Source of the DNA: Lachnospiraceae bacterium
GTDB taxonomy: Bacteria; Bacillota; Clostridia; Lachnospirales; Lachnospiraceae
Length of the DNA: 44,762 nt
Direction of reading: 5' to 3'
Assembly: GCA_015057165.1 (NCBI GenBank)
Contig: SVEY01000022.1
Location: forward strand, 1 to 44,762
The translations under genes were made by a program, and so were the position numbers. Under the pieces are notes generated by a model. It searched no databases, was not told the DNA's origin, and saw only the letters and a list, made by a program, of their open reading frames with translations. Shown in pieces: positions 29,702-40,042 of this stretch (the stretch's first letter is position 1; each line of letters starts with the position of its first letter).

Positions 29702-31726
29702 TTATTCTATCTTGAAAATACTGATTGATTTAGTAATCTCATCAGCAGAATTAGATACATTGTTAGCACTATCATCCAAATCCTTAGACTGAGCCGCAAC
29801 ATGTTTTGCACTTTCTGTAAGATCACCGACAGTACTAAATACCTCTTGAGCAGATGCTGATTGCTCTTCACTAATAGCCGCAACAGAACTTGCAACATCG
29901 TTAACATCACTCATTTTACCAATCATCTCATCCATATTTGAGCCAGTCTTGTCAAGGTCTTCAAATATTTGAGCAAATGTTGTTTCTGCTGTTGCAACTG
30001 CTTCAACACTCTTAGATATTTCTTTCATGTTGGTCTCTGACTTATCAGATAACTCTGCTATCTGCTGAGTTATCTCTTGAATAATCTGAGAAATCTCTGT
30101 TGTTGCATTAGAACTGTCTGCCGCCAACGTACCAATCTCTCCAGCAACTACGGCAAATCCTTTTCCTGCCTCACCGGCACGCGCTGCCTCTATAGATGCG
30201 TTAAGAGATAACAGATTAGTCTGTTCAGATATTGAATTAATCATCTCAATAATCTTATTAATCTTTTCTGCCGACTCACCAATAGCCTCTACAACACTAT
30301 TCATACCATCCATAGATTCTGAAATATGTGTCATATTGCGAGCAACATTTTGCATATCCTGTTGACCAACCTTTGCCTTATCTACCAGTTCACCCATTGT
30401 ACTATTAGCTTCATTACCAAGATCGGTAAGGTCGCTAACGGACTGTGCAAGTGCTGTAGCATTAAGTGCAAGTTCATCAACAGCTTTACTCATTCCATCC
30501 ATTACACTATTAATAGAATCCATGTTATGAGACTGTTCTGTAGCCTCTTTGTTTAGGACTTCAGATGCATCTCTACTGTTTACCACATCAGCCTCTAATT
30601 GCACAGTATTATTCTGAATTGTATGAATAGTTTCCTTCATACGAGCTACATATTTGCCCATCTCACTTTGGATAAGACCAATCTCGTTATCTTTACCCTT
30701 CTTGATATCAACAGTATAATTACCATTAGATACTTCTGTAATCTGATTTACCAATTTATTAACCGGCTTCGTTATTACTTTATTAACAATTACAAACAAC
30801 ACAATTGCAATAATTATTATTGCGATTATCATAATAATTATACTAATAAGCTGCAATCTGTTAGCACTTGCCATAATATCTGATTCGGCAATCGATGAAA
30901 CAAGAACCCAATTTGTTCCAGGCACATAAGATGCCGCAACATAAAGTGTACCATGCTCCTTCTCATCTATTGTAGTTGGCTTCTGAAGATTACTCTCATC
31001 AGAATAATACTTCTCTAATGTATTAATATACTCATCATTAGCCTCAGATATAGTCTTACCATTTAGCGAAGGATCAGCAAATGATAATATAGAGCCACCT
31101 CCAAAAAGCATTGATTTTCCAGAACCAAGTGGAACATATTTCTCAACAGTCTCAACTAATGGGTCTAAGAATACATCAAGTCCCATTACACCTTCTCTTC
31201 CATCCGGCGTAGTTACTTTTCTGGAAAATGTAACACACAGACTTCCTGTTGTCGTGTCAACATAAGGTTCTCCCGGCTTTAAAGTATCATATTTAAGCCC
31301 ATCTTTATACCAACCTCTCTGAGTTACATCAAAATCCGCATCCGGTACATAATCGTTAGAGAACACTGCTGATTTATCTGACCAACCTATATAAAGTACA
31401 GGCTTCATGGACTGGTCATATTTCTTAGCCTCATCTACAAGCTCTTTAATCTGTGCCGACGACATAGGAACAGTATTAAGAGTCTCTGCAATCTGATTAC
31501 TCTTATCCACTATATCTCCAACCTTAATGCCCAAATCCCTTGCATTAGAATCCGTTACATCATGAAGATCAGACATTGCCAAGTCTCTCATTCCGCTTCG
31601 CGATTGCATAGTAGAAAAGATAATAATTGCAATGATTGATAATGCAATAACAGGAATCATTACAAGGAGTAGTGTCCCACTAACACTCTTTTTTGATTTC
31701 TTTGATTTAGCAGTATTTGTTGCCAT
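29702..31726 (-). CDS. Methyl-accepting chemotaxis protein with dCache sensor
   Basis: This 674-residue chemoreceptor has a membrane helix at about 17-40 and an extracellular dCache-type domain (about 45-285) with family-like segments [19 protein letters not shown] and [22 protein letters not shown] second membrane helix (about 290-315), HAMP (about 316-370) and a long coiled-coil signalling domain follow. The tip of that domain is [33 protein letters not shown]. dCache domains commonly bind amino acids or other small ligands, but the ligand is not known here. The ATG at 31726 has GTGAGGG upstream. It has its own promoter and terminator. No C-terminal CheR-binding pentapeptide is seen. Confidence 0.94.
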   Translation of the reverse strand: MATNTAKSKKSKKSVSGTLLLVMIPVIALSIIAIIIFSTMQSRSGMRDLAMSDLHDVTDSNARDLGIKVGDIVDKSNQIAETLNTVPMSSAQIKELVDEAKKYDQSMKPVLYIGWSDKSAVFSNDYVPDADFDVTQRGWYKDGLKYDTLKPGEPYVDTTTGSLCVTFSRKVTTPDGREGVMGLDVFLDPLVETVEKYVPLGSGKSMLFGGGSILSFADPSLNGKTISEANDEYINTLEKYYSDESNLQKPTTIDEKEHGTLYVAASYVPGTNWVLVSSIAESDIMASANRLQLISIIIMIIAIIIIAIVLFVIVNKVITKPVNKLVNQITEVSNGNYTVDIKKGKDNEIGLIQSEMGKYVARMKETIHTIQNNTVQLEADVVNSRDASEVLNKEATEQSHNMDSINSVMDGMSKAVDELALNATALAQSVSDLTDLGNEANSTMGELVDKAKVGQQDMQNVARNMTHISESMDGMNSVVEAIGESAEKINKIIEMINSISEQTNLLSLNASIEAARAGEAGKGFAVVAGEIGTLAADSSNATTEISQIIQEITQQIAELSDKSETNMKEISKSVEAVATAETTFAQIFEDLDKTGSNMDEMIGKMSDVNDVASSVAAISEEQSASAQEVFSTVGDLTESAKHVAAQSKDLDDSANNVSNSADEITKSISIFKIE

Positions 31727-31754
31727 TTTTTTACCCTCACGTATCATTCATATT

Positions 31755-31816
31755 TTACACTTCATTGTGTAATACTCACCAAATATTATTATATTGCATA
31801 ATTTAGAATTAATCAA
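31755..31816 (-). promoter_or_regulatory. Promoter and leader hairpin of the chemoreceptor gene
   Basis: On the minus strand TTGATT (31811-31816), 17 bases and TATAAT (31788-31793) form a strong sigma-A promoter. TTACAC (31755-31760) and GTGTAA (31767-31772) form a 6-bp hairpin in the leader. No sigma-28 motility promoter was seen. Confidence 0.75.
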
Positions 31817-31838
31817 TTATTAATTACATAGCAATCTG

Positions 31839-32558
31839 CTACCTAGTAAGATCTTTTACTACTTCACCTGCAATAATAAGACCGAGTACTGATGGAACGA
31901 ATGATACAGACCCCGGTGCATATCCATTCCCCTTCTTGTCAATCTCCTCTTTCTCCTCAAAATAAGCCCCCTTTATTGGTTCTTCTTTTGAATAAACAAC
32001 CTTTAAACTTTTCACTCCCCTCTTTCTAAGTTCCCTTCTCATAACCTTAGCAAGGGGACATACACTTGTCTTATATATATCAGCCACTTCAAAGGCGGAT
32101 GCATCAAGCTTGTTGCCGGCTCCCATAGAACTGATAACAGGAATATTTCTATTCTTACATTGCATTATCAGTTCAATTTTTGCAGTAACCGTATCAACAG
32201 CATCTACCACATAATCGTATTCATCAAATGGAAATTCAAAAGAATTATCGGGAAGAAAAAAAGTCTCGTAAGTGTTTATCTTTGCCAAAGGATTAATATC
32301 TAACATTCGCTGTTTCATTATTTCAACCTTAGGTCTCCCAATTGTACTATGCAGCGCTATTATCTGTCGATTGATATTGCTCCTTGCTATTTTATCCTTA
32401 TCAATTATATCAAAAGAGGATATGCCGCTTCTTATCAACGCTTCACATACATATCCCCCCACTCCGCCAATTCCAAATATTGCGACTCTTGACTCATTTA
32501 ACCTTCGAATACCTTCAGAACCTATCAGTAATTCAGTCCTTTTAAACTGCTCATTCAT
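31839..32558 (-). CDS. tcdA: tRNA threonylcarbamoyladenosine dehydratase TcdA
   Basis: This 239-residue E1-like (ThiF-fold) enzyme uses ATP to cyclise t6A37 of tRNA to ct6A. The nucleotide-binding motif FGIGGVGGYVCEAL lies near residue 30, with RSNINRQI, DAVDTVTAK and the SSMGAGNKLD region typical of TcdA. The ATG at 32558 has AGGA upstream and gives the usual family start (FKRTELLIGSEG). A TTG at 32588 is too close to its site. It follows the HD-GYP gene by 39 bases. Confidence 0.92.
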   Translation of the reverse strand: MNEQFKRTELLIGSEGIRRLNESRVAIFGIGGVGGYVCEALIRSGISSFDIIDKDKIARSNINRQIIALHSTIGRPKVEIMKQRMLDINPLAKINTYETFFLPDNSFEFPFDEYDYVVDAVDTVTAKIELIMQCKNRNIPVISSMGAGNKLDASAFEVADIYKTSVCPLAKVMRRELRKRGVKSLKVVYSKEEPIKGAYFEEKEEIDKKGNGYAPGSVSFVPSVLGLIIAGEVVKDLTR

Positions 32559-32597
32559 ATTTTCAATCCTATCCACATACCGCTCCAATCCTACAAA

Positions 32598-34985
32598 CTA
32601 ATCTTCTCTGATTCTAATATCCGTAAGGGCAACCTGATCTCCGGTAAGAGCCATATATACATCCCCTCTATCATCAAGAAGATTGATATTATCGTCTATT
32701 ATAATTCCAAGATTCTCAGTATGAATCATAATTTTATTACTCTTCCTAATAATCTCTACACTACATTCCTTACCTCTCTTATTGGTAGTCTTCCAAGCCT
32801 CCCAACCTGGAAATTCATCGCTTTTTCTCATATGAAAATCATTCTGAGCATACTCATTATCTGCACTACACTCTCCGTTAATCTTGACAAGTGCATACTC
32901 CTTATAGTCCGTTCCGCCAACCTTACCGTCACTTGAAGAATATACAAGAATATACGGACAATGCCATGCAAGTGACGCCGAAGGAAGACTCATGGTATGA
33001 AAATCTATGTAAAGCGAATTCTTGATTCTGACTCCCCTTGTATGTGAATACCTTGGTCCATCAACCTGGGTATTAGGAATATCCGATTCAAGTCTATCAA
33101 TATAGCTTTCCTCTGCTACAATTCTTCTTATACTGTCTTTATTAACCTTATCTTCTGTCTCTTCAACTTCAATATTCGTAATATCACAGTGTTCACCGGT
33201 AATACCAAGGAATGCCTTCTTCGTCTTATCGGGCAATGCAACAATGTACTCTATTTCTCTTGTTGCATCTTCCATAATAATAGAGATATGATCTTCATAT
33301 CTTGACATAGTAATGTTATATCTTCCTTTAGCATTTTGGCTTTTTGATGTTTTTTCAACATCCTGTGCTTTATCTGATACTTTCACTTCGATATTTCTGG
33401 CAGCTGTTGATACGAAGTGACCGTCGAAGAACAATTCGCCAAACTCAATATATTTATATACATCTATCGACTTACTAGTCTTATGTATCCTTCTGTCATA
33501 GGAATCAAACAGTATAATGGAAGGGGAAGAGAAACCATTCTCTTCGTTGTTTGCAGCTATGCATTCAAACTTTACTTTCTTGATTACATCCGTAATAGAT
33601 ATGCCGACAGAAACCTTATCTCTGTATTCCTCACAGTTTATGCTCTCTTCAATCTCAACATTCTCTGCCTCAGCGCTCTCTTTGTAGTCTTCGTCTAGAA
33701 TAGAAATCATTATTTCAGCATACTTGGGGTCAAACTTAGCTCCCGAGCCTTCAACTAGTTCCTCTCTTATCTTCTGATAAGGTAATATTCGTGTATTTCG
33801 AAGTCTTGTTGACATAGACGCATAGGCATCAGAAATAGATATGACCCTGGACATCCAGGGTATATCCTCTCCCTTAAGCCCGTTAGGATACCCTGTGCCA
33901 TCATATCTCTCTTTGTGGTACATAACCGCTTCTTTAAGATAGGGAAATTCCGTGATATTAGATAAAATCTGAGCACTATCAATAGGTTTATTCCTTATAA
34001 TTCTCTTGTCTTCATCCGTTAAATTCTCTGATTTTCCTATTAACCTATCTGGAAGTTCAACAGTTCCTATATCGTGAAGTAATGCGGCATAATACACCCT
34101 CTCACACTCTTCTTTATCTTCTCCGGAAGCCTTAGCTATTCGACGAGCTATATCTGCTACCGCCTTTGAGTGCCCTTGTATACTTTCATCCTTCTTCTCA
34201 ACAGCAGAAACAAATGCCGTGGCTGTCTGATCGAAGAGCCTTTTCATACTGTTTCTCTCTTCTTCTAACTGCCCCATCTCCACCTGGTGCATCTTCTCAA
34301 CCTCATCATTCAAATCAAGATATGCAAATATGTATAGTGTCAATATAGCTATTGCAATTGACATATTCGTAAGAGATAGACCATATGCAAAGAACTGAAC
34401 AACTGACGCAATAATAGGCAGTACGAAATATATAATAAATGCCGCTCTTATATGACTAGAAAACCTATTCCTATACTGAAGCACAAGCGACAACTGTATA
34501 AATAGACATACAAGAGGAATCAAGTAGCATACGATAAACGCCGGACCTCTCTGATATCTATTCATCTCGTCAAAGTAGTAATACATATTAGTAAATTGAG
34601 ATATTACAATAAGCAACATTCCAATAACGGCAATTATATCTACTATTATAAATCTCTTAGGTATATTCTCTCCATCCATGTCTGCACGAACATAGCTTTG
34701 CAAGTAATGATTAAACAGCATAGATATGACAAGAATCATGAAAAACACTACAAAATTACTTACCCTAACCATAACATATCCAAGGCTACTTACATCACCC
34801 CTGAATATATATGCAAACCTCTCGAATATAAGCAATATTGATACCGACAATTCTGAGAATATAAGAAGCATTTTGCTTTTCTTATTCATTGATTTCGTAA
34901 GAAGAAGCAAAATAACAAATACTATTGCCGCCAGAGACAATGAAAACATTATGGATAATTGATATGTCCTTAAAAACTCAAACAT
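32598..34985 (-). CDS. Membrane HD-GYP c-di-GMP phosphodiesterase with C-terminal beta domains
   Basis: This 795-residue protein has about seven membrane helices (5-235) and a short coiled coil (230-255). The HD-GYP domain (about 255-440) has His304-Asp305 in LLHDIG, the GYP motif at 365-367 in DGTGYPNG, and YHKER where most members have HHE. This domain class hydrolyses c-di-GMP. The remaining 350 residues are beta-rich and contain two similar units. Each ends in a strand-turn pattern (FLGITGEHCDITNIEV and YMALTGDQVALTDIRI), like jelly-roll or LamG-type sandwiches. I do not recognise this tail. It lies 27 bases after the response-regulator gene. Confidence 0.88.
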   Translation of the reverse strand: MFEFLRTYQLSIMFSLSLAAIVFVILLLLTKSMNKKSKMLLIFSELSVSILLIFERFAYIFRGDVSSLGYVMVRVSNFVVFFMILVISMLFNHYLQSYVRADMDGENIPKRFIIVDIIAVIGMLLIVISQFTNMYYYFDEMNRYQRGPAFIVCYLIPLVCLFIQLSLVLQYRNRFSSHIRAAFIIYFVLPIIASVVQFFAYGLSLTNMSIAIAILTLYIFAYLDLNDEVEKMHQVEMGQLEEERNSMKRLFDQTATAFVSAVEKKDESIQGHSKAVADIARRIAKASGEDKEECERVYYAALLHDIGTVELPDRLIGKSENLTDEDKRIIRNKPIDSAQILSNITEFPYLKEAVMYHKERYDGTGYPNGLKGEDIPWMSRVISISDAYASMSTRLRNTRILPYQKIREELVEGSGAKFDPKYAEIMISILDEDYKESAEAENVEIEESINCEEYRDKVSVGISITDVIKKVKFECIAANNEENGFSSPSIILFDSYDRRIHKTSKSIDVYKYIEFGELFFDGHFVSTAARNIEVKVSDKAQDVEKTSKSQNAKGRYNITMSRYEDHISIIMEDATREIEYIVALPDKTKKAFLGITGEHCDITNIEVEETEDKVNKDSIRRIVAEESYIDRLESDIPNTQVDGPRYSHTRGVRIKNSLYIDFHTMSLPSASLAWHCPYILVYSSSDGKVGGTDYKEYALVKINGECSADNEYAQNDFHMRKSDEFPGWEAWKTTNKRGKECSVEIIRKSNKIMIHTENLGIIIDDNINLLDDRGDVYMALTGDQVALTDIRIRED

Positions 34986-35012
34986 TTACCTTATATTTCC
35001 TCCTGCTTACAA

Positions 35013-35765
35013 TCACTTTTTCTTAGCAAAAAACTCTTCCAACTTCTGAATTAGTTCTTCTCTCTCAATGGTTTTTAGAAAGTATCCCTCAGGGCGTAAA
35101 CCAACAACAGACATGACGCTATTCTTATCGCTTTTTCCAGTTAAGAAGATAACCGGAATAGATTTTGTATCCTCATCACTTCTTAACATTTCAAGAACCT
35201 GGGGACCATCTGTAACTGGCATCTCATAGTCTAATAGAATCAGATCCACCTTGTTCTTACCAAGATACTTGATTCCCTGAAGTCCTGAATTTGCCACTGA
35301 TATCTTATAAATATCTTTTAGCCACTTTCTTACTATTGACAGATAGTTAGGATCATCATCTATAATCAATATTCTCTTCTTGAGCTGTTCTCTAGTCTCG
35401 TTATCTAAATATTCTTTTGCGGCCTTTACAAACTCTTCATTATTAACAGGTCTTGTGAATTCCTTGTATATAAATTCTTCAGACACTCTTCTCTTAATAC
35501 CGCTGATATGAGCCGGCTCACCTATTATAAATATGCCACCGGACTCAACTCGCATACGTTCCTCAACTAAGCGAATCACATCATCATCAAGCTTCGTATC
35601 ATCATCAATATAGAATACAATCAGACACTTGTCAGTCAGTTCACTTTCTATCATGGGCGCAATAGTTTGCACAAAAGAACTCTCTAACCCAGCTTCAATA
35701 ATCTTTTTCATCAAAACTCTTACGACAAAAGTTTCTTTCTCTCCGACGAATATTACTTTGCTCAT
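35013..35765 (-). CDS. Response regulator with degenerate plus intact receiver domains
   Basis: A 250-residue protein with two receiver folds and no DNA-binding output. The C-terminal receiver (about 130-250) is complete: Asp136-138, phospho-acceptor Asp179 in LLDYEMP, Thr209 and Lys231. The N-terminal unit (1-120) follows the same pattern but lacks the acidic pair at strand 1 (FVGEKE), so it is probably not phosphorylated, although Asp54 sits near the acceptor place. The gene overlaps the hybrid-kinase stop by four bases (ATGA). The intact receiver is therefore the likely final phosphate acceptor from the kinase's HPt domain, acting through protein contacts, perhaps with a neighbouring HD-GYP protein. 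Confidence 0.9.
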   Translation of the reverse strand: MSKVIFVGEKETFVVRVLMKKIIEAGLESSFVQTIAPMIESELTDKCLIVFYIDDDTKLDDDVIRLVEERMRVESGGIFIIGEPAHISGIKRRVSEEFIYKEFTRPVNNEEFVKAAKEYLDNETREQLKKRILIIDDDPNYLSIVRKWLKDIYKISVANSGLQGIKYLGKNKVDLILLDYEMPVTDGPQVLEMLRSDEDTKSIPVIFLTGKSDKNSVMSVVGLRPEGYFLKTIEREELIQKLEEFFAKKK

Positions 35766-38700
35766 CTTGGGTCCCTCCTTATGACAGATTCAATACCATC
35801 CCAGTCAATCTTCTTCATATAGCCTTTTAAATCTTCAATTCGTTTCGCATCTTCTATCGGAAGCTTATAATTATCCAGTTCGCTTACTATCATCTCTATG
35901 GCATCAAGATCCATCTGCTCTACTACGTCACTAAGTGCAGAATACGCATCTTCTAACATCTCAGTCTCAATAAGTTCCTTATCATCATTATCTTCTGCCT
36001 TCTTCATACGCGACAGTTTACTCTTATATGCCTCATAGTCAGATAGGAACTCTCCAACATTATCATTGATATATTCCATATCTTTGTTATTACCGGCATC
36101 TTCTAACTTCTGTGCCATGGCCGATAGCTTAGCTGCTCCTATGATACGAGCCGAACTCTTAAGAGAATGAACCTTAATTGTGAACATTCTTATATTCTCT
36201 TCATCATATGCACTTCGGATGACATTCAGATTCTCATCAATTGTACCTTCGAACATCTCAAGTGCAAATATATAATCGCTGATACCGCCGGAATTTTTGA
36301 TTCCCTCTTCAACATTAATGCCCTCCGTATCATATATCCATTTCATGTCATCAGGCATGGTCGTTACCACCTCTACTGCATCCTCACTCGTAGGCTCAAT
36401 CATAATATTCTCAGGCAGATGCTTCTTAATAGTCTCCTCTAGCAGAGCAGTATCTATTGGCTTGTGAAGACATCCATTAAATCCTTTAGGAACATAGAAT
36501 TCATCCCCGGCTGTAGAATTGGCAGTAAGAGCATATATAGGAACATCATTATTAATCTTCCTAATCTCCTGAAGAGTCTCTATACCGTCCATACCTGGCA
36601 TCATATGGTCTAAGAATACTATATCAAAATGCGAATCTCTTATCTTGTCTAACGCATCTTCTCCTGATAATGCCGTATTGACAAATACTTTGGTAGGACG
36701 AAGAAGTCCTTTAATAACATTAAGATTCATAGGATTGTCATCAACCACAAGTATATCAGCATCCGGTGCAATAAACTGTGGTACATATACCTCTTCTGAA
36801 GATTCACTTGCCTTCTCTTTGAATACTCCTATAGGCGTATCATCTATGATGGTCTGGTCTACCTTAAGTATGAATTCTGAACCTTCTGTATATGTGCTCT
36901 CACATGTAAGATCTCCATTCATTAGTTCAGAAAGCTTTCTAGATATGTCCAGTCCAAGGCCTGTTCCCTGTATTGCGCTATTCTTCTTTTCATCAAGTCT
37001 CTCATATGCAACAAAAAGCTTGTCCATATCCTCTTCTTTGATACCCATACCAGTATCTTTGACAGAGAATTCAATAGTTGCTATATCCTTTTTCCTGGCT
37101 ACCATCGTAACCGAAAATGATATTCCACCCTCACTAGTGTATTTTACTGCATTTGTCAGAAGATTAAGTACTACCTGTTTAATCTTGGCTACATCACCAT
37201 ATAAGCGTTTCGGAAGAACCTCATCAATTACAACATCGAACATCAATTCTTTCTGGTTACTTCTCTCTCTAATCATTGTTGCAATAGAGCGAATCGCTTC
37301 TTCCGGACTATATTCCTGCTCAACAAGATGCATCTTTCCCGACTCGAACTTGGACATATCAAGCAAGTCGTTGACAAGGCTTAATAGGGACTCGGATGCA
37401 TTCTTAATATCATTACTGTTATTAACAACCCTATCAGCATAATCTCTCGGAATTCCACTTGTATCTTCTCTTAATGTCAATTCGTTCATACCAAGTATTG
37501 TATTAATCGGTGTACGTATCTCATGAGACATATTGGCAAGAAATCTTGTCTTGGCGCTGTTAGCTTTCTCAGCTTCATCCCTTGCAGCTTTAATCTCATC
37601 ATATTGTCTACGAACCGTCGTAGAATTAATAAGTTTCCATACAAACAATCCAGCTGCGACAACAAGAAGAACAACAAAGAGTATTCTAAATATCAAAATC
37701 TCTGTTATCCTAGGGCTCTTGTTAATATCAAATTCATTATCTTGCAGAACCTGTCTCGTGTTCTTGTCAAGGATTTCAATATGTAACTTGTAGTTACCAT
37801 ATGGAAGGTCTGTATATTCGAGAGTTGTCATCTTGCTCTTAGGCGCAGTTATACCGTCATCCGGACCATCCTCAAGGTATACATGTACAAGAGGATCTAG
37901 CATCGAATAATCCATTATAGAAGTCGTAATTTGAATACGTCCTTCACTTGAAGGTATTTCATATCTTCCGTTTTCATTTGCTGTAACTTTCTCTCCATCA
38001 CAGGTAATGGAGCCTATTCCCACATGTATCTTCTCATTTTGCTCGAAGAAATGATTAACATTTACCTTGATAACACCATTTCTTCCAGGCATATATAGAT
38101 TTCCCTCACCATCCTGATAACTATTGGAATTAGCTGTCAAAGCGTATGGCATACCACTCTCAACAGTGTATAGTCTGTAGTCACTGACATTATCATCTAT
38201 CATCTTAGATGATTCGATTATATATAGCCCATAAGAAGACAATATCCACGCATTGTCATTACCATCAAAGTACATATCATAATTATTATTATATGGGAAA
38301 GACTTAACTTGTGTCACTTTACCATCCTTCATATACTCTATGGAGTTAGACGTAACAAGCCAGAGAACTTCTCTCTTATCATCTCTTATTATCTTCATTA
38401 CAACATCACTTGTCAGCCCCTCGTTACGACTTATCTTCTTAATATCACTACCATTAATAGCGTATATACCATCACCGTCAGACCCGGCATATATGGTTCC
38501 ATCCTTATCCTGAGTTACTGTAAGAAACACCGTATTCTTAACACCCTCACTTGCTCCCACTGTTCTTGTTATCTGACCATTATTAATAACAGCAAGACCT
38601 CCATTGGTTCCCACCAGTACATCACCGCCAGTGCCCTCATATACAGTTCTTACCTCATTGTCAGGAAGACCATTTTCTTTGGTGTATGACCTATAGCTTC

Positions 38701-40027
38701 CGTCAGGTAATACACACAAAAGGCCTTTTTCATCAGTATATGTTGCAATCCATACATTTCCCGCTGTGTCTTCTTTGATGCAACGAATTCTGCTGTCGCC
38801 TATGTATCTTGTTAGCTCATTATCTATTATCTGACCATCTAAAGTCACTAATTGGAGCCCCTTGTCCATTCCTATATATAGAACTCCATTATGAATACAT
38901 GCTGCATTACTCGTTCCTGCTCTTAACTTATATGTATCCATTATATCAACGAAATTATTCGATACAATCTTCATAACACCCTGAGTAGAGGATGCAATCC
39001 ACATATTGCCTTGATAATCCTGTGTCATCATCTCAATACCGCTAAGCGCAATATCATTATGGACTACTAAATTGTCACCGTCGAGATAACCTATTTTACT
39101 TGAAGAAGCAATCCATACTCTGTCACAGCAATACGCTATCCACTGGATGGATCCAAACTGCGAAGCGTCGATTCTCTTCATATCATTAACGTTAGCATTA
39201 AATACACCGTAATATACATTGCCACCTTCTGTCCCTATATATAGATTGGAGTCATTAAGCGGATCAACCATTAGTGTATATATCTTGTCATAGCCTAATG
39301 CACTACTCTCATATGCAGCTGTTACTGTCTGATTCTCTATTGTAAATATTACGCCTTTGGAAGTAGAACCATATATCTTCCCACGGCTGTCAGCATCCAA
39401 TTTAAGAATCCTGTCCTTATCAATTAAGTCATTCGATATGCTATGAATTGTAAGGTTCTCGTCCGCACAGCATACTCCTGAGGTAGTACCTATGTATACA
39501 TTTCCTGCGTTATCTTCTTCAAATATACGTATAGATGAAGAAGGTATTCCTTCCTTATATGTAATATGAGTTTGCTTATCTCCATCTATTACAACTACAC
39601 CATTATCATTTGTTCCAACCCATATTCTTCCTTTGCTGTCTTCAAAGAAAGCTCTGGCACTTGTCAGACCGTTACTTGTATCCATTCTCTCAAAGTTAGA
39701 ACCGTCATATCGGATTACTCCGCTGTAGCCACCAATCCACATATGGCCATCCTTCGCGCTAAGCAAGAACATAGAATCACTGGTGGGCATACCATTAGAA
39801 GCATCATATATCTTCGTAGTATATCCAACCTGAGGTAGCTGTCCGGTAATAGAATATCCGCCTCCATTCTTAGAATCTATTATTTCAATGTTATTACTAT
39901 CTTTCGTATTATTTCCTGCCGCGAATATATTAAGACACGCAACCGATAATGTTGTTATTGTTAGCGTCATAGACAGTAGCATTGCAACTATATGACGTTT
40001 CCTGTTTTTTTTCAAAGTTTTTCTCAA
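35762..40027 (-). CDS. Hybrid sensor histidine kinase: double propeller, Y_Y_Y, HisKA, HATPase, receiver, HPt
   Basis: A 1421-residue sensor with a signal peptide (about 12-35). An extracellular region of about 14 Reg_prop-type repeats follows (DGHMWIGGYSG, KGRIWVGTNDNG, AGNVYIGT, QGNMWIAS and so on), enough for two seven-blade propellers. A Y_Y_Y-type immunoglobulin-like domain and a membrane helix near 776-798 lead to HisKA with His835 in MSHEIRTP. Then come HATPase (NLLTNAVKY, DTGMGI, GTGLGL), a receiver with Asp1140 in FLDHMMPG, and HPt with His1287 in KVHSLKSS. A full internal His-Asp-His relay is present. The start is the TTG at 40027, with GGAGG 8 bases upstream. A GTG at 40042 abuts the previous stop codon and has no site. 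The extracellular build recalls glycan sensors of Bacteroidetes. Confidence 0.93.
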   Translation of the reverse strand: MRKTLKKNRKRHIVAMLLSMTLTITTLSVACLNIFAAGNNTKDSNNIEIIDSKNGGGYSITGQLPQVGYTTKIYDASNGMPTSDSMFLLSAKDGHMWIGGYSGVIRYDGSNFERMDTSNGLTSARAFFEDSKGRIWVGTNDNGVVVIDGDKQTHITYKEGIPSSSIRIFEEDNAGNVYIGTTSGVCCADENLTIHSISNDLIDKDRILKLDADSRGKIYGSTSKGVIFTIENQTVTAAYESSALGYDKIYTLMVDPLNDSNLYIGTEGGNVYYGVFNANVNDMKRIDASQFGSIQWIAYCCDRVWIASSSKIGYLDGDNLVVHNDIALSGIEMMTQDYQGNMWIASSTQGVMKIVSNNFVDIMDTYKLRAGTSNAACIHNGVLYIGMDKGLQLVTLDGQIIDNELTRYIGDSRIRCIKEDTAGNVWIATYTDEKGLLCVLPDGSYRSYTKENGLPDNEVRTVYEGTGGDVLVGTNGGLAVINNGQITRTVGASEGVKNTVFLTVTQDKDGTIYAGSDGDGIYAINGSDIKKISRNEGLTSDVVMKIIRDDKREVLWLVTSNSIEYMKDGKVTQVKSFPYNNNYDMYFDGNDNAWILSSYGLYIIESSKMIDDNVSDYRLYTVESGMPYALTANSNSYQDGEGNLYMPGRNGVIKVNVNHFFEQNEKIHVGIGSITCDGEKVTANENGRYEIPSSEGRIQITTSIMDYSMLDPLVHVYLEDGPDDGITAPKSKMTTLEYTDLPYGNYKLHIEILDKNTRQVLQDNEFDINKSPRITEILIFRILFVVLLVVAAGLFVWKLINSTTVRRQYDEIKAARDEAEKANSAKTRFLANMSHEIRTPINTILGMNELTLREDTSGIPRDYADRVVNNSNDIKNASESLLSLVNDLLDMSKFESGKMHLVEQEYSPEEAIRSIATMIRERSNQKELMFDVVIDEVLPKRLYGDVAKIKQVVLNLLTNAVKYTSEGGISFSVTMVARKKDIATIEFSVKDTGMGIKEEDMDKLFVAYERLDEKKNSAIQGTGLGLDISRKLSELMNGDLTCESTYTEGSEFILKVDQTIIDDTPIGVFKEKASESSEEVYVPQFIAPDADILVVDDNPMNLNVIKGLLRPTKVFVNTALSGEDALDKIRDSHFDIVFLDHMMPGMDGIETLQEIRKINNDVPIYALTANSTAGDEFYVPKGFNGCLHKPIDTALLEETIKKHLPENIMIEPTSEDAVEVVTTMPDDMKWIYDTEGINVEEGIKNSGGISDYIFALEMFEGTIDENLNVIRSAYDEENIRMFTIKVHSLKSSARIIGAAKLSAMAQKLEDAGNNKDMEYINDNVGEFLSDYEAYKSKLSRMKKAEDNDDKELIETEMLEDAYSALSDVVEQMDLDAIEMIVSELDNYKLPIEDAKRIEDLKGYMKKIDWDGIESVIRRDPR

Positions 40028-40042
40028 AGGAACATCCTCCAC

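Noticed and set aside
36645-37442. 265-codon plus-strand open frame
   Set aside because: It lies wholly antisense to the kinase core of the hybrid sensor. The sense frame has conserved motifs throughout, and the antisense protein looks like a Ser/Leu-rich mirror.
38309-38689. 126-codon plus-strand frame
   Set aside because: Antisense to the propeller repeats of the sensor kinase. No ribosome binding site or recognisable domain.
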